From positions 127,501-191,500 of the forward strand of contig JAMPIV010006397.1 of assembly GCA_024509875.1 (NCBI GenBank): a stretch of 64,000 bases of DNA. Direction: 5' to 3'. Source of the stretch: Oreohelix idahoensis (taxonomy: Eukaryota > Mollusca > Gastropoda > Stylommatophora > Oreohelicidae). Below are positions 11,460 through 22,971 of this stretch, piece after piece. The notes under the pieces are model-generated. The model saw only the letters and a list, made by a program, of their open reading frames with translations. It made no database searches and was not told where the DNA came from. The position numbers were made by a program, and so were the translations under genes. The first letter of the stretch is position 1, and every line of letters begins with the position of its first letter.

Positions 11460-12554
11460 TTAAATATCTTGGTGAAATCTTTCGCCTTGCTCCTCACTAA
11501 AGTCGCCAAGATTCTCCGGAAATAAATGTAAATGGTTATGGAGGTAGTGCAATTTTATGCTCATGTTGCATCCAAGTTTACAAAAACTCGACAGCATATT
11601 TCCAACTAATTCAGAATAATTGTCTGCTTTAAAGTTACCCAGAAAGTTTTGCACAACTAAAACAAATGATGACCAGGCTGTGGACTCTGTTTTGTTCATG
11701 GAATCAATAAAATTTGGATCGTTTATTAACTTTCTAATTTGAGGTCCATCAAAAATTCCAGCTTTAAGTTTGTCTATGCTCAATTCTGGAAACTTTCTGC
11801 ATAAATAATTAAAACAGGTACCATCTTTGTTCAGTGCCTTAACAAATTGCTTCATCAAGCCAAGCTTTATATGTAATGGTGGCAGTAGAATTCTTTTTCG
11901 ATCAATGAGAGGCTTATTGACAATATTTTTTTCTCCAACTTTAAATTCATCCCTCAACGGCCACTGTTTCTTTGTCCAGTGCATATCTTTTGCCCTGCTA
12001 TCCCACAAACATATAAAGCATGGATATTTGGTGAATCCCATTTGCTGGCCAAGCAAGAAGTTCATCATTTTAAGATCTACACAAACCATCCAGTTATGTT
12101 CTAAATACTTCAATTTTTCCAGAACTGTGCTTATTGTAGCATACTCCTCCTTCATTGTAATAGAATGAGCAATTGGAATTGAGCCATATTTGTTACCATT
12201 GTGTAAGAGAACACCCTTCAAACTTCTTTTAGAGCTGTTAATGAAAAGTCGCCACTCATGTGGTGTATAACTTACACCCATTTTGTTAACAAGACCTCCT
12301 AAATTAGTACAAAACACAAGGTTGTTTTCTTTACAAAAGAATGGGATAAAACCTTGCTCTCTGCTGCGATAAAATGTAACCTTTGTTTTAGCAGTCAGTA
12401 ATTTTTTTTCTTTCAATCTTGAAGCCAAAAGTTCTGAAGATTCCTTGGAGAGATATAGATCTCGGATTAGATCATTTAGTTCAAGCTGGTCAAAGCGTTG
12501 AGCATCTGAAAAATCATCTTCGATATCACTGTCACTTGTCGTTCCACATGCCAC
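11460..12554 (-). CDS. Large open piece (364 codons) of the zinc-cluster family pseudogene
   Basis: This is the main conserved body of the uncharacterised family. The first Met at 12554 is probably not the true start, because homologous coding (RRPVPHGDDIPIPTF and onward) continues upstream in the same frame to the LINE insertion at 12639. Visible conserved residues include Asp in MVCVDLKMMNFLLG, CxxC in YPCFICLWD, His in PPLHIKLGL, and Glu/His/Asp in GERFHQD. An RNase H-like transposase fold is conceivable from the D...E layout but I cannot show it. The frame ends by a shift just after HQDI; family proteins continue past this point. Confidence 0.75.
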   Translation of the reverse strand: MACGTTSDSDIEDDFSDAQRFDQLELNDLIRDLYLSKESSELLASRLKEKKLLTAKTKVTFYRSREQGFIPFFCKENNLVFCTNLGGLVNKMGVSYTPHEWRLFINSSKRSLKGVLLHNGNKYGSIPIAHSITMKEEYATISTVLEKLKYLEHNWMVCVDLKMMNFLLGQQMGFTKYPCFICLWDSRAKDMHWTKKQWPLRDEFKVGEKNIVNKPLIDRKRILLPPLHIKLGLMKQFVKALNKDGTCFNYLCRKFPELSIDKLKAGIFDGPQIRKLINDPNFIDSMNKTESTAWSSFVLVVQNFLGNFKADNYSELVGNMLSSFCKLGCNMSIKLHYLHNHLHLFPENLGDFSEEQGERFHQDI

Positions 12555-12638
12555 TGCTGTCTCATCTTCTAGCAGGGAATCCGAAATCTGACTGAAAGTT
12601 GGAATTGGTATGTCATCTCCGTGTGGAACAGGTCGCCT

Positions 12639-13004
12639 TCTTCTTCTTCTTTGATCCTTAGCCGCCGACCGTCAAAGCAGTCAGTGGCCATCACGCCTAG
12701 TAACGTCCTGTAGGGCAACAACAAATTGATTCCACTTTGCTCGGTCGGTGGCCATCCTTCGTACAGTGCCCCAACTCTTGGTTCATTCTTTGCATCTCAG
12801 CCTCCATAGTCCTCCGCCAGGTTGCTTTTGGTCGGCCTCTCTTTCGCTTTCCTTCAGGGGTCCAAAGCATAGCTGTTCTTGTGATGGCATCGGGGTCTCT
12901 TCTGACACTAAGGAATCAGCAACTGGTACAGACAGACACCTTCACATACCTAGGATGCATAGTAACACCAGACAGCGGAGCAGGCAAAGACATCAACATC
13001 AACA
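12639..13004 (-). mobile_element. Twin-primed LINE insertion with 14-bp target-site duplication
   Basis: Flanked by GGAACAGGTCGCCT at 12625-12638 and again at 13005-13018. On the minus strand 12890-12639 encodes the C-terminal end of an endonuclease/RT LINE (TPEGKRKRGRPKATWRRT and onward to a stop) followed by a GAA-rich 3' tail. On the plus strand 12900-13004 encodes an upstream RT part of the same kind of element (DTFTYLGCIVTPDSG). A 5' segment in inverted orientation plus a TSD is the signature of twin priming. The same LINE family is seen at 49815-50640. Confidence 0.85.
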
Positions 13005-13579
13005 GGAACAGGTCGCCTAGCAGAATCTAAATCTGGATATTTCCACTTTTTGTGATTTTTTTCCATTAATTCCCTTAATATTCACAACACAGAAATAACA
13101 GTCATCATAGTGGTTCTTGGGCTCTCTCCAAACCATTGGAATTCCAAATTTTAAACATTTTCTTTTCCCACAAGTCCACTGTTGCAGGTGTTCAACACAT
13201 GTTTTGCAAACAATATGAGGAGCCCAAGACTTGTCCTGGTCACCTAGTTTTACTTTAAAGTAAGCAAAGTATGCCTTTTTTACAAAAACAGTAATATGCT
13301 TCCTATGTTCTTCTTTGAAAGTGTACTCTCCACAAATATAACAAAATAAATGCGGTGAAAGAAAACATGCTCTTCTTGAAGATGATGCCATTCTCTGTTA
13401 GAAGTGTAATAAAATAAGTAGCATACTAACATGCATGCAGTGGCTTAAAATCTAAAAAAGACAATTCTGGGAAGATTCTTGGAAAACTAACACTGAGAGT
13501 AAACAAGCAGTTTTCTTTTGTAAAGGACTAGACAGCAATAGTTTTTATACATAGCCTTATATTGAAAATATTGTAATAA

Positions 13580-13637
13580 TACAGGGTGACCCAAAAAAAA
13601 GTGCGCTCGCGGGCCCGTTTTTTTGGGTCTCCCTGTA
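13580..13637. repeat. 58-bp palindromic mini-element with mariner/Tc1-style ends
   Basis: TACAGGGTGACCCAAAAAAA is followed after about 18 bases by its near inverse complement, ending CCCTGTA. The ends are flanked by TA and resemble mariner/Tc1 terminal repeats meeting almost tip to tip. No coding capacity. Confidence 0.6.
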
Positions 13638-13869
13638 TTAATGAAATACAAAAATGTCTGTATCTCAAAAACTAGAGCTGCTACAGACAAGTAAATGTGA
13701 TGATTGGATTGAGCAGGCCTCATTTATGTACAATCAAGAGTAAAATGTTTGGCACCAAAAAATTTTCTTTTTTGTAGGGCTGTTTTATGTTTGTTGTTGT
13801 TGTCTTTTTTTTTAATTTAAAAAAAAAATTTATTTATTTATGTATTATATATTTTTTTTATATTTATTT

Positions 13870-14400
<531 letters not shown>

Positions 14401-15246
14401 GGTGCATATAAGCATTTATGTAACTTCATCTCAGTGTTGTATAAATTTGATTAGCCAAAATTCACCTGCTTATGCCTATAAAATATCGACACATTTACCA
14501 ACTAGAACTTTGAATCTGTGTCTTACTCAGGTACAAAGCCCTTAATCATGGTCCTAGACGCTCCTAACTATGCTTACTCAGTGTCCGTTTTAGCCATAGG
14601 CAACCTAGGCTTTAGGGGTGTGGCGCACAAATATATGCTTGTCGATAAAGAGAAATGTATTTAAAAGAGGCTTCTCGTGTTCTCACTTGCCTACGGCCTA
14701 TCACAACCTAAATTCGCCACTGCATTTGCCGAAAACTTAGCCAGGCGCTCAGTTCTTCTCATTTCTAATAAGCGGAATACAATTTCGATTTTCCCGTTTC
14801 AGGGCATTAACGCTAGCTGAACCAATTCTGATTTCCACGGTAGGATATGGAAAGAAGGGGATAATAGGAGGGGTAAAAGTGTATTATCTGGGACTAACGG
14901 TGAACATCCTTGCTGCCCCCTCCCCCTCTTCTACTGTCGGTTATGCAAATGAGTTTATTCTAGTATGCAAATGGGACGGCTATCTCGACCTAAGTCGTGA
15001 ACAGTCTAACCGAAATCTGACCATGGCGAGCAAGAATTAAGTCCAAATATTTTCCGTCTTAACTTGGAACAAGTGGGCAGTTCTCGGTGTTTCTACTACT
15101 TACTCGACACGTTTTACTGTTTATAGGTGGTCATAACGATTGTTGTTTGCATTTCTGGAGTTGGTACTACTACGTCTTCTTGTGTCTTGTTGACTGTTTT
15201 TATTGACTTGTTTTTTTTAATTGTATGGCTCTGAAATGTGGAGAAG
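14401..15246. other. Noncoding stretch
   Basis: No frame with recognisable homology, no RNA gene and no repeat that I can match within the window. Confidence 0.5.
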
Positions 15247-15660
<414 letters not shown>

Positions 15661-15742
15661 CTGTCTATCAGTGTTTCTGTCTGACTGCCTGCCGGTCGGT
15701 CTGCCTCTATGTCTGTATGTCTATAAGTTAGGGGGGGGGGGG

Positions 15743-16229
15743 TGGGTGGGATGAGAAGGATAGTAAACAACGATGGCCCCACTTCAATTGACAGAAGGAT
15801 TAATCGAACAAATACAATTGTTTATTTCCTAACGAACGTTTTAGTATTGGGGGCAGGTAGTGCTGACTCAGGTGTTAATGAAATCTTCACGAGACCAGAA
15901 CAAAACACTTCCAGAACGACGTTGTTGGCGGAGCGTGGTTACGTAGGTTTGCATTAAATTTTTAACTGATTAGATCAACAATTTCCGTAAACTGGTTGCA
16001 GTGGTGGGGAGTGATGATGAAGTTGTTGAATCAAATGGCAAGCACTTAAACGCAGACGTGTGACTTGTAAAAAGAAGATACATTTGCAAGTGAATTAAAC
16101 TGTCCAAGTAAACATCACGTTTGGGAAGATGCAGTCTACAGACAAGATCGCTAAGGGAATAATGTTCTGGAATAATTTAGTTGAGACTAAAGTATGGGAA
16201 AACAACCTCTACAAGAGCATGGGAATGCT
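15743..16229. other. Noncoding stretch
   Basis: Nothing recognised apart from chance frames (a 71-codon frame at 15742-15957 has no family I know). Confidence 0.5.
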
Positions 16230-16700
16230 TTGTATGTATTAAGGTATTGTCTCCCGTGATCTGCAGAAGTGGTCCAACAATAGCCAAACAAAGTATAAAG
16301 ATGAGGGTCTTCAAAGGTATCAACCTTTGCTCAAGATTGCTCTAGGCGACGGTAAAAATAGAAGAATGATGCTTCTATTTAAGGGAGTTTCACAGGATTA
16401 AAAAAAAAACAGCATAACAGCTGAAATCATCTATGCTGTCATGAACTTTTTATTCTCCCGCCCCTTCTGTGAGGTAGTATATTTTCGCTCGTATTTATGA
16501 GCACCCAGCTGAGGGTGATTCAGCAATTATTAACCTAATAGCTATATCTGATTATGTAGTTAGAACAATATGAGTCATACGGGTGCAAACTTACACTTAA
16601 CTCAATAGTGATAAAACCTACTATAACTTTATAGATACAGATAAACAGGTTAATTAATCACTGATAGTTTTAACAATGTAAAATAAATAAAGTTGTTTTT
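16230..16700 (+). repeat. Diverged third copy of the 43-47 kb repeat
   Basis: Words such as GTGGTCCAACA, TCTTCAAAGG, TCAAGATTGCTCT, GATGCTTCTATTTAAGGGAG, TCAGCAATTATTAA and AGTTTTAACA appear in the same order as in the repeats at 43240-43800 and 45640-46020. It is an old interspersed repeat of unknown class. Confidence 0.55.
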
Positions 16701-17109
16701 AAAAAAGAATCGATGATATTTATCATCATCGGATGATTTAAACCGTGGTGGACATTTTGGAAAATTTTGAAATGTTGTTCGGTTGCGCTATTATGGTACT
16801 TAGCTTCCTACATGTGCCTTGGACTGTACTTCTCTACAATGGTCAAGTCTAGGGCTGTCGCACGTCTCATGCATTAAGGCTAAGGTAACTACGAGGGTTC
16901 TCAAGGGTCTTCAAGACCTTTCTAATGTTGATGTCTCGTGTCGACTGCAGGCAACGTGAACCACAAACTAGTACCACAAACTGAAAGGACACAAATGCCT
17001 CTGCTAAGTATTGGGTCTCATCAGCCGACCTCCGCTTCTATCCACCACTTCACCTTCCACAGAAATTATACACTCTTTGAGCGTTAATTTTAACCCCAGT
17101 GAATCGGAT
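16701..17109. other. Noncoding stretch
   Basis: No supported gene or repeat. Confidence 0.45.
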
Positions 17110-17250
17110 TAAATCCCCCTGTCCTGTGCCATCAACTCAAGGTCGTTTATGACTTACTCTTCCCTTAAATGTCTGTCTCCAGTTCTGGTCTACACGTGTC
17201 TTTATGTCTCCTTCTATGTCTCTTTCTAAAAAAAGGACTGCCTTGTAATA
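17110..17250 (-). mobile_element. Degenerate LINE 3'-end fragment
   Basis: The reverse strand resembles the better preserved fragment at 31805-31960 (shared ELMAQDRG versus ELTARYRG context and TCCCCCTGT on the plus strand). It is heavily decayed and out of frame. Confidence 0.4.
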
Positions 17251-17330
17251 CTATCAACAGCTTTTTTTAAGTGTATCATATCCATCGTCAGCTTCTTCTT
17301 TTCATCTTTTGTTCCACTGAGACTCGACTG

Positions 17331-17575
17331 GATCTTGTCATCAGTTCTACATTGATGATCTTGTCATCAGTTCTACATTGATGACCTTGTCTTCAGTTCT
17401 ACATTGGGGATCTTATCATCTATTCTACATTTGTGATCTTGTCATCAATTCTACGTTTGTGGGCTTGTCCTCAGTTCAACATTGGTGATATTATCATCAG
17501 TTCTGCATTGGTGATATTATTATCAGTTCTACATTGGTGATCTTTTCATCAGTTCCACATCGGTGAGCTTGTTAT
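17331..17575. repeat. 26-bp minisatellite, about nine units
   Basis: The unit is close to GATCTTGTCATCAGTTCTAC plus ATTGAT. The first two copies are identical and later ones diverge. A lone similar unit occurs at about 52342-52372. Confidence 0.85.
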
Positions 17576-18110
<535 letters not shown>

Positions 18111-18210
18111 GTCTATCTATCTATCTATCGACGTATCGACCTATCGACCTATAGACCTACCTACCTACCTATCTATCGAGCTAACTAATTTTTCTCTGGT
18201 TGTCTGTCCC

Positions 18211-18428
18211 CTTCCTTCCTTCCTTCCTTCCTTCCTTCCTTCCTTCCTTCCTTCCTTCCTTCCTTCCTTCCTTCCTTCCTTCCTTCCTTCCTTCCTTCCT
18301 TCCTTCCTTCCTTCCTTCCTTCCTTCCTTCCTTCCTTCCTTCCTTCCTTCCTCCTTCCTTCCTTCCTTCCTTCCTTCCTTCATTCCTTCCTTCCTTCCTT
18401 CCTTCCTTCCTTCCATCCTTCCTTCCAA
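18211..18428. repeat. (CTTC)n microsatellite
   Basis: About 53 CTTC units with a few interruptions near 18350, 18380 and 18414. The open frames on both strands (FLPS and KEGR repeats) are artefacts of the array. Confidence 0.95.
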
Positions 18429-19539
18429 CCGTCCGTCCGTTCTCCGTCTATCTCTGTGTCTACCTATCGATTTCCTGCGTGTCTGTCTCAATCCTTATTT
18501 GTCTGATATTCCTGCCATGTTGTCCATCCATTGAGACGTTCATTCCCCCATCCATCTATCCGTAACAGCTTCTGTGCCTACCCCTTCCCTAATCAAATCC
18601 ATCTATCAGACTCCACGCAACCTTCAGCCATTCAGCTATTTCACATTAACCTTTTCATTCGCTTGACGTTACTTCCTCGCTAGAAATAGTTCGCATTCCT
18701 TTTCAACGGGTCATAAAACGTTGCAGCCATCCCACTTCCATGCTCGATCTCTTCTCGCTATGTAAGACACACATAACAATAAAACAAAAACATCCATGGA
18801 ACATAAAGTGCCATCACTTTTGGAACTGGAAATGTTTTGTGGCTTAAGAATCGATGTTTTCACCACGAAGTTCAGGAAACTGACATACCTATCATCATTA
18901 AAGAAAAGTATTCCTAACACGCCACGGAAGAGTTTGTATGAGCAGCTGAGGCACGGTGAATGCATACACAGCCGGGGGTGAGTAGAAGTGCTGTTCTTGT
19001 ACTTGGCTATACAGATTTCGGACCACCAAAGATAATGAGTATGGGTGATCAAGCGGCTGGCGGATAGAACGCAGCCGTTGGAATGTGAGCTTCGAATTAA
19101 CCCGTTTAAAAAAAAATGTTAAACCACTTTTCTTTAACAACAAAATCGCATTTCATATTTGTCGCGTTAAAAATCTGTAATGTTCAAAATCTCTATATTC
19201 CACTCGTCATAGAGAGCTAAAACTGCGTGCAGCTCCCAGTCATGGTTCACTTTAATCTGTCACGTGTTGTCCAGCATTGACCCAGCCGTGTTATATAATA
19301 ACTAAAACATTGTAAAATAAGGTGGAATTAACTTCATTAAAGTAACGATTTTAAAGGGAAATAACAAACTGCGAATATAGATTGTCTTTTTTTATCTGAA
19401 GGTGCGGGTCTCGTGTGATGAATAGTTATGTGCCAATTATATCAATGTGTTTCTTCAAACATCTAGGTCAGCGAGTCTGTTTTAAGCACAGCTCTAGTAA
19501 CGAACAACTTTATTGTAAAAAAAAAACCCCAATAAATCA
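18429..19539. other. Noncoding stretch
   Basis: Chance frames of up to 113 codons at 18711-19143 overlap on both strands and show no known domain. No repeat was matched. Confidence 0.45.
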
Positions 19540-19636
19540 GACCTAAATGTCTTTTACATTTGAACATGAGCCTTAATATAACTGCCTTGGTTGAACGGGA
19601 CGCGCCTCGCCAAAACGAGGCAAAATTCTATTTTAA
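19540..19636 (+). repeat. Left member of an inverted repeat pair (partner 25013-25110)
   Basis: TTGAACGGGACGCGCCTCGC followed by CAAAACGAGGCAAAA, with weaker similarity extending upstream (TGTCTTTTACATTTG, ATGAG). The reverse complement of 25013-25110 carries the same run. CCTCG and CGAGG can pair into a small hairpin. Confidence 0.75.
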
Positions 19637-20554
19637 AAAAAGAAACTTTATTGTTTGCTTTGAATTATGTGTTTAACCACATCAAGTGTATGTTGTTCAA
19701 AGGTGAGTTCTGGGCAGACGTGACGAACTACTAATTCAGTACAGACTTAAAATCATAACACAAGGAAATACAATAAAAAATCAATGTTTTAGGAAACTTT
19801 TTTAAAACTAAATCATCCTTACATTCTGTTGCAAAGAGGTAAAGTGGATAACAGTTATTTTTAATCAGTAATTCACCAGAATGTTTACAAATTTAGATTT
19901 TTCGGTGAACTATATGACGAATTAATATGTATCTATCACTCTGTATATTTCATCTTTATATCCATCTATCCGTCTATCTATTTTATGTTATGTTTAACAA
20001 ATACGTCCATTAAATTCCTCTCTGTCGCATATCTTCCTCAATCTCTCTTCTCTATTCACCTACTAGTTGACTTTTTACTGTTTTAATTTATGGTTTCAAG
20101 TATGAAATAATTATAATAACTTTTTGCTATATGAAAGCTTAATGGTCTGTAAAAATTGTAATGAAATCACTGAAATATATCGTAGGACAAAGACGACAAC
20201 TAGAACGTGTCTTATCTTCAATGATCACCTTAAAAAAGCACATCATCTTCTAGAAGGGGAGGTATGAGGCAAACAATAAGGCATTAGATAGAAGATCAGA
20301 TGAGGGAATCGTGATAATGGCGAAGATGAGCTCATACCTGCGATTGAAAAATGTGGCTCGTAGCTTAACAAAATGTCGTTACTCGAGGTAGTAAAGCAGT
20401 TAGATGTGGGCATGTGTAACTCCTTAGTCGAATGGAGCTTTCAATTTGAATATAAAAGTCCTTCTGTTGCAGTAATTATTAGTTGTTGAAGATGAGTAAA
20501 AGGTAAAGGTGGACCCATAGCAAATGCTGACGTAGATGAATGAATTGTTAGAGA
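19637..20554. other. Noncoding stretch
   Basis: AT-rich with no supported feature. Confidence 0.45.
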
Positions 20555-20720
20555 CCTTCAGCGTCTCAGCTTCATGAGATGGGCAGGCCGGTTCATTTAC
20601 TGGCTGTCTCTACCTTCCCAAAATAAAACGCATAGCCAGGTACTCATTTGCAATTGGAATGACTGTATTCGTCCCAGAAACAAACGTTCTTACCGCTCTG
20701 CCACTCCACGCTCAGTTGAA
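20555..20720 (-). mobile_element. SINE fragment
   Basis: The reverse strand matches the SINE body seen at 59190-59410 (plus-strand words CAGCTTCATGAGATGGGC, CTACCTTCCCAAAATAAA, CATTTGCAATTGG). It is diverged and lacks the tRNA-like head. Nothing else is recognised to 21150. Confidence 0.5.
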
Positions 20721-21153
20721 TTGGAGCAAGTCAAAAAACATTATGGATTGTTGATTTAATAAATAATAAACTCATCGGGCTAATATTATTAGGAAATGAC
20801 AGGGAAAAAACAAAACAAAAACGCAAATGAAAACAAAACAACCAAACAAATCAGTTTTGCAAATTATCAGAAGCGTTTCTCGCTCCGATCAAAAATGTCC
20901 GCCCCCTATAACTTCTGAGACGCTAAATGGGTATAAACCCCTTAAGATTACATCTCCAAGGAGTTTGACACTTTTTTCTTTAAAAAAAAAAGTTGAACTC
21001 TTGCTGTCTACGTGTCTTGAATCTGTACATTCTAAGTTAACGTGCTACGCAGGGGCGATGTGAAAGTATAATGAATCAGATTTTAAAAAATTTCCGTCGA
21101 TCTGTGATGATACAAAGATATAATAATAATATTACTGTACTTGCCATAGTCAT

Positions 21154-21437
21154 ATGAGGCGGCCGAATTCAGGCTGTGCATGGGCTGGCAAACAGTTAAT
21201 CCTATTGTATAGCTCTGAAACACAGAGCACAGCAAAAGCAACAACCAAAAAGCTACAGACTTTCATAAATGGGTGCTTGCGTAGAATAGCAGGATTAAAA
21301 TGGTATGACAAGATCACTAATATAGAACTGATGACCAGAACCAGACAAGAGCCAGTCGAATAAGAGATGAGAAGAAGACGACGAAGATTGATATGACACA
21401 CATTGAGGAAACCTGTGGATAGTATTACAAAGTAGGT
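21154..21437 (+). mobile_element. LINE RT C-terminal fragment
   Basis: A 69-codon frame with TTKKLQTFINGCLRRIAG and WYDKITNIELMTRT, typical of the end of endonuclease/RT LINE ORF2. It continues past a stop into similarity with HTLRKPVDSIT and then runs into the left arm of the palindrome. A homologous fragment is at 26480-26700 and a third at about 61080-61380. Confidence 0.7.
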
Positions 21438-22801
21438 TTCTTGTGCGTTAATTCACCGCTAAAATCAAATTGTGGAAATTTATTACCCAAACTGAGAACC
21501 GTACTTTTTCTTGACTGAAAAAGGTTGATTTCACATTGTGGTTTGGGAGGGCAAGTTAAAAAAAAAAAAAAAACGTTCCTCGTGCATTCATAGTTGACAC
21601 GCTTACGACAGACCCGCCCTCAACCCCCCCCCCCCCCGTATTTTAAGTTTATAAACCAATAAAACGGTATTGAATCAGTTCTACAAGTTAACGGTACACA
21701 GGAAATAAGGGAAGTCGCTGCCGTTGCCTTCTCTAACTCAAGATTAGAGTCAGATACCCATTTATTGCTGGTTAGACTGATGCGTGACACTACCAAGCTC
21801 GAGAGGTGGGGCCTACGTTGCTATAAATACGTGACACCTGTTCCCTTCCTCGCTGCCGTTGCCTTCTCTAACTCAAGATCAGAGTCAGGTACCCATTTAC
21901 AGCTGGTTAGACTGATGCGTGACACTACCAAGCTTTGAACCCGAAACGTGGTAACTTATTGCGGTAGTGGAGAGTTAGAGACTTCACTATACTAGGTCCA
22001 GCATCGAGAGATGGGGCCTACCTAGCTATAAATGGGTACTTAACTTTGAGTTAGGGAAGGAAAAGACAGCGAGGAAGGAAACTGGTCTCCCCACCTCTCG
22101 ATGCTGGACCTAGTGTAGTGAAGTCTCTAACGCTCCACTACCGCAATAAGTTACCGGGTTTCGGGTTCAAAGCTTGTTAGTGTCACGCATCAGTCTAACC
22201 AGCTGTAAATGGGTACCTGACTCTGATCTTGAGTTAGAGAAGGCAACGGCAGCGAGGAAAGGAACAGGTGTCACGCATTTATAGCTACGTAGGCCCCACC
22301 TCTCGAGCTTGGTAGTGTCACGCATCAGTCTAACCAGCTGTAAATGGGTACCTGACTCTGATCTTGAGTTAGAGAAGGCAACGGCAGCGAGGAAGGGAAC
22401 AGGTGTCACGCATTTATAGCTCCGTAGGCCCCACCTCTCGAGCTTGGTAGTGTCACGCATCAGTCTAACCAGCTGTAAATGGGTACCTGACTCTGATCTT
22501 GAGTTAGAGAAGGCAACGGCAGCGACTTCCCTTGTTTCCTGTGTATCGTTAACTTGTAGAACTGATTCAATACCGTTTTATTGGTTTATAAACTTAAAAT
22601 ACGGGGGGGGGGGGAAGGGGGTTGACGGCGGGTCTGTCGTAAGCGTGTCAACTATGAATGCACGAGGAACGTTTTTTTTTTTAACTTCCCTCCCAAACCA
22701 CAATAAGAAATCAACCTTTTTCAGTCAAGAAAAAGTACGGTTCTCAGTTTGGGTAATAAATTTCCACAATTTGATTTTAGCGGTGAATTAACGCACAAGA
22801 A
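21438..22801. repeat. 1.36-kb imperfect palindrome (fold-back structure) with SINE-derived core
   Basis: The left arm begins TTCTTGTGCGTTAATTCACC at 21438 and its reverse complement ends the structure at 22801. The outer about 280 bases of each arm are near-identical, including a C run at about 21626 matched by a G run at about 22603. Inside are copies of a 135-bp unit from the SINE family (words GGTTAGACTGATGCGTGACA, CAGCTGTAAATGGGTAC): roughly two units on the left and three on the right, in opposite orientation, around a spacer at about 22012-22094. The reverse frame 22167-22460 is just this tandem unit. Confidence 0.9.
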
Positions 22802-22971
22802 CCCAAATCTGATATAAACGTAATTGGTATCAGTCAAAACGGCATTTATTGAATACCAAATTGACATGTCATGTAAAGAAATGGAAACACACATTCAAAC
22901 GCAATGAAGCTGTGAAGTGTGTCACCCACCTTTTCAAAAGTCACACAATAGATATTGGACAAATAGACATT

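Larger units (their letters stand above)
11324..13391 (-). pseudogene. Broken copy of an uncharacterised invertebrate zinc-cluster / PPLHIKLGLMK family gene
   Basis: Two separated open pieces belong to one protein. 13391-13017 (124 codons, ATG start) carries three CxxC pairs (FCYICGEYTF, VCKTCVEH, CYFCVVN) and MVWREPKNHYDD. 12554-11460 (364 codons) carries SKRSLKGVLLHNGNK, CFICLWDSRAKD, PPLHIKLGLMKQFVKA and GERFHQDI. I recognise these blocks from predicted proteins present in many copies in Hydra, aphids and other invertebrates; function is unknown and a transposon origin is plausible. Breaks: a one-base excess in a T run at 13056-13062, a 366-bp LINE insertion at 12639-13004, a shift at about 11459, and a stop at 11447-11449. 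Remaining C-terminal similarity (RYQGLWD, MMADYCWTL) continues in another frame to a stop at 11324-11326. It is almost certainly nonfunctional as assembled, and intron-free, which suggests a mobile or retroposed origin. Confidence 0.8.

Noticed and set aside
17331..17575. 26-bp repeats as a possible CRISPR array
   Set aside because: Head-to-tail repeats without spacers and with gradual divergence.
18711..19143. Frame of 113 codons and neighbours as a host gene
   Set aside because: No recognisable domain, overlapping frames on the other strand, no repeat support.
22167..22460. 97-codon frame with 45-residue repeats as a repeat protein
   Set aside because: It is the 135-bp SINE unit of the palindrome read in reverse; the same DNA is present inverted on the other arm.
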